A stretch of 8,817 nt of DNA. Source: Candidatus Neomicrothrix sp. UBA672. GTDB taxonomy: Bacteria; Actinomycetota; Acidimicrobiia; Acidimicrobiales; MedAcidi-G1. The stretch is taken from contig DBNM01000054.1 in assembly GCA_002299135.1 (NCBI GenBank), positions 15,286 through 24,102 of the forward strand, written 5' to 3'. Position 1 is the first letter of the stretch. Every line of letters starts with the position of its first letter. The notes under the pieces were generated by a model, which was not told where the DNA came from, ran no database searches, and was given only the letters and a program-made list of their open reading frames with translations. Below, in pieces: positions 6,592 through 8,817 of the stretch. The translations under genes were made by a program, and so were the position numbers.

Positions 6592-6597
6592 CTCCTA
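6592..6597 (-). promoter_or_regulatory. msrA ribosome binding site fused with the upstream TAG stop
   Basis: The minus strand reads TAGGAG. TAG (6595-6597) is the stop of the upstream maleylpyruvate-isomerase-family gene, and AGGAG (6592-6596) is the msrA Shine-Dalgarno, 9 bases before the msrA ATG. A ribosome terminating there sits on the next gene's binding site. Confidence 0.8.
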
Positions 6598-7410
6598 AAT
6601 TGTATAAGCAAGATTTTCTGCTATTCGTCTTGCTACTTCCAGGTCACCGTCTAGAACTACTCGCCCATCTTCTATATATGTTATTGAATCATCACGTCCT
6701 CCCGTTAAGGCGGTGAAATCCAATGATGACAATGTCAAAGTGCTAGTTGGATCCTCATCAAAGGATTCCACTAATGATGCCCGGCCGTTATTCACTTCAA
6801 CTCTCAGGGTCCTCTCGACGGGTCCTGAAACAATGATTTCAATACGGCTACCTTCTGGGGCCCCGCCTTTTTTACCCACTATGTATCCAGCAGCGGAAGA
6901 GACTTCATCAATTGCTATTTCAGCCGGTAAACCATCCTCATCTCCAGGAAGACCTAAGGGTTCTCTGCAATCCTGAAGATGCAACCATGCATCATAAACT
7001 CTAATTTGCATGAACCTTCCATACGGTGCTTCTCCGGCAGGTGTCCATCCAACAGCTTGAAACTCTTCTTCACTCATTTCTGATAAGACTTTAAATCTTT
7101 CAGCTGTTACTTCGTTAAACAAAGCAAGCACTTCACTACCCTCTTTTTCACGAAAACTATGAAGAGCTTTTTCGTTTGCTTCTCCCACTGGATTTTTCAC
7201 ATGATCGGCCGACACATCCACTTCTGGAAGTTTTCGACCACTTAACATATATTCACCCCCGACAATATGAGACAAGTTGTCTTTAACAGTCCAACCGGGA
7301 AGACGGCTAGCTGTTTGCCATTGGTTTTCTTTCAATTCTGAGCCGAAATGACTCCATTTTCCCCAAATTTGATTGAGTCCTTCAACAATCTGGGTTTTGT
7401 TTATGCTCAT
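6595..7410 (-). CDS. Maleylpyruvate isomerase family (mycothiol-dependent, DinB-fold) protein with SCP2-like C-terminal domain
   Basis: The protein has 271 residues from the ATG. Numbered from that ATG, the N-terminal DinB/MDMPI domain contains LPGWTVKDNLSHI (His48) and RVYDAWLHLQD (Asp140, His144), giving a His/Asp/His set at the metal-site positions. The characterised enzymes use His/Glu/His, but Asp looks usual for this subfamily. From about 185 on, a small SCP2-like domain follows (TLTLSSLDFTALTGGR, then a DGDLEVARRI helix). Members are cytosolic, thiol-dependent and mostly without a known substrate. The start is ATG at 7408-7410, 5 bases after AGGAG (7416-7420); the GTG at 7414-7416 overlaps that site and is rejected. 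It lies 12 bases after the Rv2466c-like gene and its stop sits in the msrA ribosome site, so all three form one operon. It is a divergent relative, not a near copy, of the gene at 1-617. Confidence 0.9.
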   Translation of the reverse strand: MSINKTQIVEGLNQIWGKWSHFGSELKENQWQTASRLPGWTVKDNLSHIVGGEYMLSGRKLPEVDVSADHVKNPVGEANEKALHSFREKEGSEVLALFNEVTAERFKVLSEMSEEEFQAVGWTPAGEAPYGRFMQIRVYDAWLHLQDCREPLGLPGDEDGLPAEIAIDEVSSAAGYIVGKKGGAPEGSRIEIIVSGPVERTLRVEVNNGRASLVESFDEDPTSTLTLSSLDFTALTGGRDDSITYIEDGRVVLDGDLEVARRIAENLAYTI

Positions 7411-7415
7411 TTTCA

Positions 7416-7420
7416 CTCCT
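7416..7420 (-). promoter_or_regulatory. Ribosome binding site deciding the start of the 6595-7410 gene
   Basis: AGGAG on the minus strand lies 5 bases before ATG (7408-7410). It physically overlaps the alternative GTG codon (7414-7416), which therefore cannot be the start it serves. Confidence 0.8.
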
Positions 7421-7422
7421 AT

Positions 7423-8106
7423 TTAAGGTGTAGGGTTTGCTCTTGTCTCCCAATCTCTTGCTTTAACATAAGGGTTGAATGTGTCGCTGATCATTTCAAT
7501 ATCAAGGGGCATTTTAGGTCTTTGCATCTCGTACAAATTAGGAAATTCCAGCCACCCGGTTATTAAATGCCACAATTTATCAGCCTTCTCTCCGGTGGGC
7601 GGATTGATTAAAACTGGTCCAAAGATTCTTTCGTTGTCACTAAAAACGAGTGTTGGAACCCCGAAACCTCCCAGAGATACAACAAGTTCGTGATCTCTTT
7701 TCACATCGTCATGTGTTGTCAAGTCGGAAAGTGCTTCTTCAACTATCTGAGGGTCTTGATCCATCTCTTTCAAAAGCAAGCGAGCTACATCGGGGTCATG
7801 GGGCTTACGGCCCTCAATATGTAGAGCAGTTCCTGATTTTAAATACCAAGCATCATTTAGAGCTGGATCAATTCTTTTGAGAAAAGCTCCTATTCTCATC
7901 ATTGACCATCCATAAGACCATTCGCGCTCCCACGGATGTTTTTTACCTTCATCTCGATTAATTTCTTCGAGACTGAAAAAACACCAGTCAACTTCTACAT
8001 TTAACCTGTCTCTAACTTCGCGCATCCAAATCGATGTTTGATATGCCCAGGGGCACATGACGTCAAAATGAAATGCCACATGACTCGGACTATTTTCACT
8101 TTCCAT
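7423..8106 (-). CDS. DsbA-family oxidoreductase, mycothiol-dependent nitroreductase Rv2466c-like
   Basis: This is a 227-residue thioredoxin-fold protein with a helical insert. Numbered from the ATG, the active-site motif is DVMCPWAYQTS with Cys18, and the second cysteine of CPWC is Ala21. The cis-proline loop is GVPT (Pro151), followed by RIFGPVLINPPTGEKADKLW, which resembles the corresponding part of M. tuberculosis Rv2466c as I remember it. That protein is a mycothiol-linked reductase known for activating nitro prodrugs. There is no signal peptide, so it acts in the cytosol. A single cysteine suggests monothiol chemistry with mycothiol, or a conjugation or isomerase role like that of 2-hydroxychromene-2-carboxylate isomerases of the same fold. 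The ATG at 8104-8106 is preferred over the TTG at 8107-8109 by spacing from AGGAG (8113-8117). It starts 3 bases after the ligase stop. Confidence 0.88.
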   Translation of the reverse strand: MESENSPSHVAFHFDVMCPWAYQTSIWMREVRDRLNVEVDWCFFSLEEINRDEGKKHPWEREWSYGWSMMRIGAFLKRIDPALNDAWYLKSGTALHIEGRKPHDPDVARLLLKEMDQDPQIVEEALSDLTTHDDVKRDHELVVSLGGFGVPTLVFSDNERIFGPVLINPPTGEKADKLWHLITGWLEFPNLYEMQRPKMPLDIEMISDTFNPYVKARDWETRANPTP

Positions 8107-8109
8107 CAA

Positions 8110-8817
8110 TTACTCCTTTTCTTGTAATTTATGACGTAAAACCTTACCAAGTGCGTTCCTAGGTAATTCTTTCACAATTACCAATCTTTTAGGAATTTTG
8201 TAAGAAGCCAAATATTGTGAGACATATTTTCTAACTTCATCTATATCAATACTGTCAATTCCTTTTTCCATTACAACCCAAGCTACGACTTCCTCTCCCC
8301 ACTCTTGAGATTCAACTCCTGATACCGCCGCTTCAGCAATTTCAGGGTGTGACTGTATGACTTCGTCAACTTCTTGCGGATAAACATTTAATCCACCAGT
8401 AATTATCAGCTCTTTTATACGACCGTTAATCGACACGTAATTATCATGAGAAATCTCCGCTATATCTCCTGTTTTAAACCAACCCGAATTAAAAGAATCA
8501 TTAGTTTCTTTCTGTTTAGACCAATACCCTTTGAAAACAGATTCACCACGGACTAGTACCTCTTTACTTTCTGTCTCTATTTGAATCTCTACACCGGGCA
8601 AAGGAAATCCAACTGAACCAGCACGTCGTTCGCCTGAATATGGGTTGGAAATCGTAAGCATCGTCTCAGTGGTTCCGTAACGTTCCAGCACATCAACTCC
8701 TCCTTTGTTCTTTAACTGTTGATGCAGATCTGCTGGTAGAGGTGCAGAACCAGAAACACATAAGCGCAATGAAGCGAGCTGACTGATTCTTTCATCCTCA
8801 ACAAGTCTTTGGTACAT
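8110..8817 (-). CDS. AMP-forming acyl-CoA synthetase (MatB-like), C-terminal part; start outside window
   Basis: The last 235 residues of a class I adenylate-forming enzyme are present; the rest lies beyond the right edge. The Met encoded at 8815-8817 is internal to the family fold, not the start. Numbered from that Met, the motifs are VSGSAPLP (21-28), YGTTET (A5, 47-52), GERRAGSVGFPLPGVE, GWFKTGD (A7, 112-118), GRIKELIITGGLNVYP (A8 hinge, 132-147) and the A10 segment PRNALGK with the catalytic Lys225. It would activate a carboxylic acid with ATP and then form its CoA thioester. The LERYGTTE...SNPYSGERR stretch recalls malonyl-CoA synthetases (MatB), but related medium or aromatic acid ligases share it, so the substrate is open. 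It is the most upstream gene seen of the minus-strand operon, with the next start 3 bases after its TAA. Confidence 0.93.
   Translation of the reverse strand: MYQRLVEDERISQLASLRLCVSGSAPLPADLHQQLKNKGGVDVLERYGTTETMLTISNPYSGERRAGSVGFPLPGVEIQIETESKEVLVRGESVFKGYWSKQKETNDSFNSGWFKTGDIAEISHDNYVSINGRIKELIITGGLNVYPQEVDEVIQSHPEIAEAAVSGVESQEWGEEVVAWVVMEKGIDSIDIDEVRKYVSQYLASYKIPKRLVIVKELPRNALGKVLRHKLQEKE
8113..8117 (-). promoter_or_regulatory. Ribosome binding site deciding the Rv2466c-like gene start
   Basis: AGGAG on the minus strand, inside the last codons of the ligase gene, lies 6 bases from ATG (8104-8106) and 3 from TTG (8107-8109). The ATG is the better start. Confidence 0.75.

Noticed and set aside
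1..8817. Mobile element, CRISPR array, defence system or phage island
   Set aside because: No transposase, integrase, repeat-spacer pattern, terminal inverted repeats or toxin-antitoxin-like small genes are visible. All genes are metabolic or redox enzymes in tight operons.
8110..8817. Intact short ligase gene starting at the Met encoded at 8815-8817
   Set aside because: The segment begins in the middle of the adenylation domain, so this Met is internal and the gene is simply cut by the window edge.

Overview
The window reads as a gene-dense, fairly AT-rich stretch of a bacterial chromosome, most likely from a low-GC actinobacterium; a streamlined marine Acidimicrobiia-type lineage is my guess. 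This rests on gene content. There are two maleylpyruvate-isomerase-family (DinB-fold, mycothiol-dependent type) proteins and one Rv2466c-like mycothiol-linked DsbA-family protein. There is also a thiolase next to an HMG-CoA-synthase-like/OB-fold fusion of a kind common in Actinobacteria. Taxonomy is inference. I see no tRNA, rRNA, CRISPR array, insertion sequence or phage gene. No gap exceeds about 120 bases.

Layout, left to right. Bases 1-617 (+) hold the 3' part of a maleylpyruvate-isomerase-family gene that enters from outside the window. Its stop abuts the stop of a converging pair on the minus strand: an SCP2-type thiolase (618-1811) preceded by an HMG-CoA-synthase-like protein fused to a DUF35 OB-fold domain (1811-3226). 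These two are coupled by a TAATG overlap. A 119-base divergent control region (3227-3345) separates them from a plus-strand CaiB/BaiF class III CoA-transferase (3346-4596). That gene converges, with a 2-base gap, on a long minus-strand unit read from right to left. In transcription order the unit is: the C-terminal part of an AMP-forming acyl-CoA synthetase (8110-8817, running off the right edge), an Rv2466c-like DsbA-family oxidoreductase (7423-8106), a second maleylpyruvate-isomerase-family protein (6595-7410), methionine sulfoxide reductase MsrA (5950-6582) and a Rieske non-heme iron oxygenase (4599-5864).

Taken together this looks like accessory catabolism of an unidentified carboxylic acid or ring compound. 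The ligase and CoA-transferase would activate acids as CoA esters, the Rieske enzyme would oxygenate a substrate, and the thiolase with its HMGCS/OB-fold partner would handle beta-keto or branched acyl-CoA intermediates. The thiol-linked proteins (two MDMPI-like proteins, the Rv2466c-like protein and MsrA) add a redox or mycothiol-conjugation side. No gene identifies the substrate.

The most interesting signals are losses of key residues inside otherwise intact proteins. The HMGCS-like protein lacks the nucleophilic cysteine, and its OB-fold domain has lost all four zinc-ligand cysteines while keeping their spacing. The Rv2466c-like protein has CPWA instead of CPWC. The Rieske oxygenase has Glu at the usual bridging-Asp position. 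Five reading frames have a first possible start that is TTG or GTG or lies off the window, and I moved four gene starts to ATG codons with better ribosome-binding sites.
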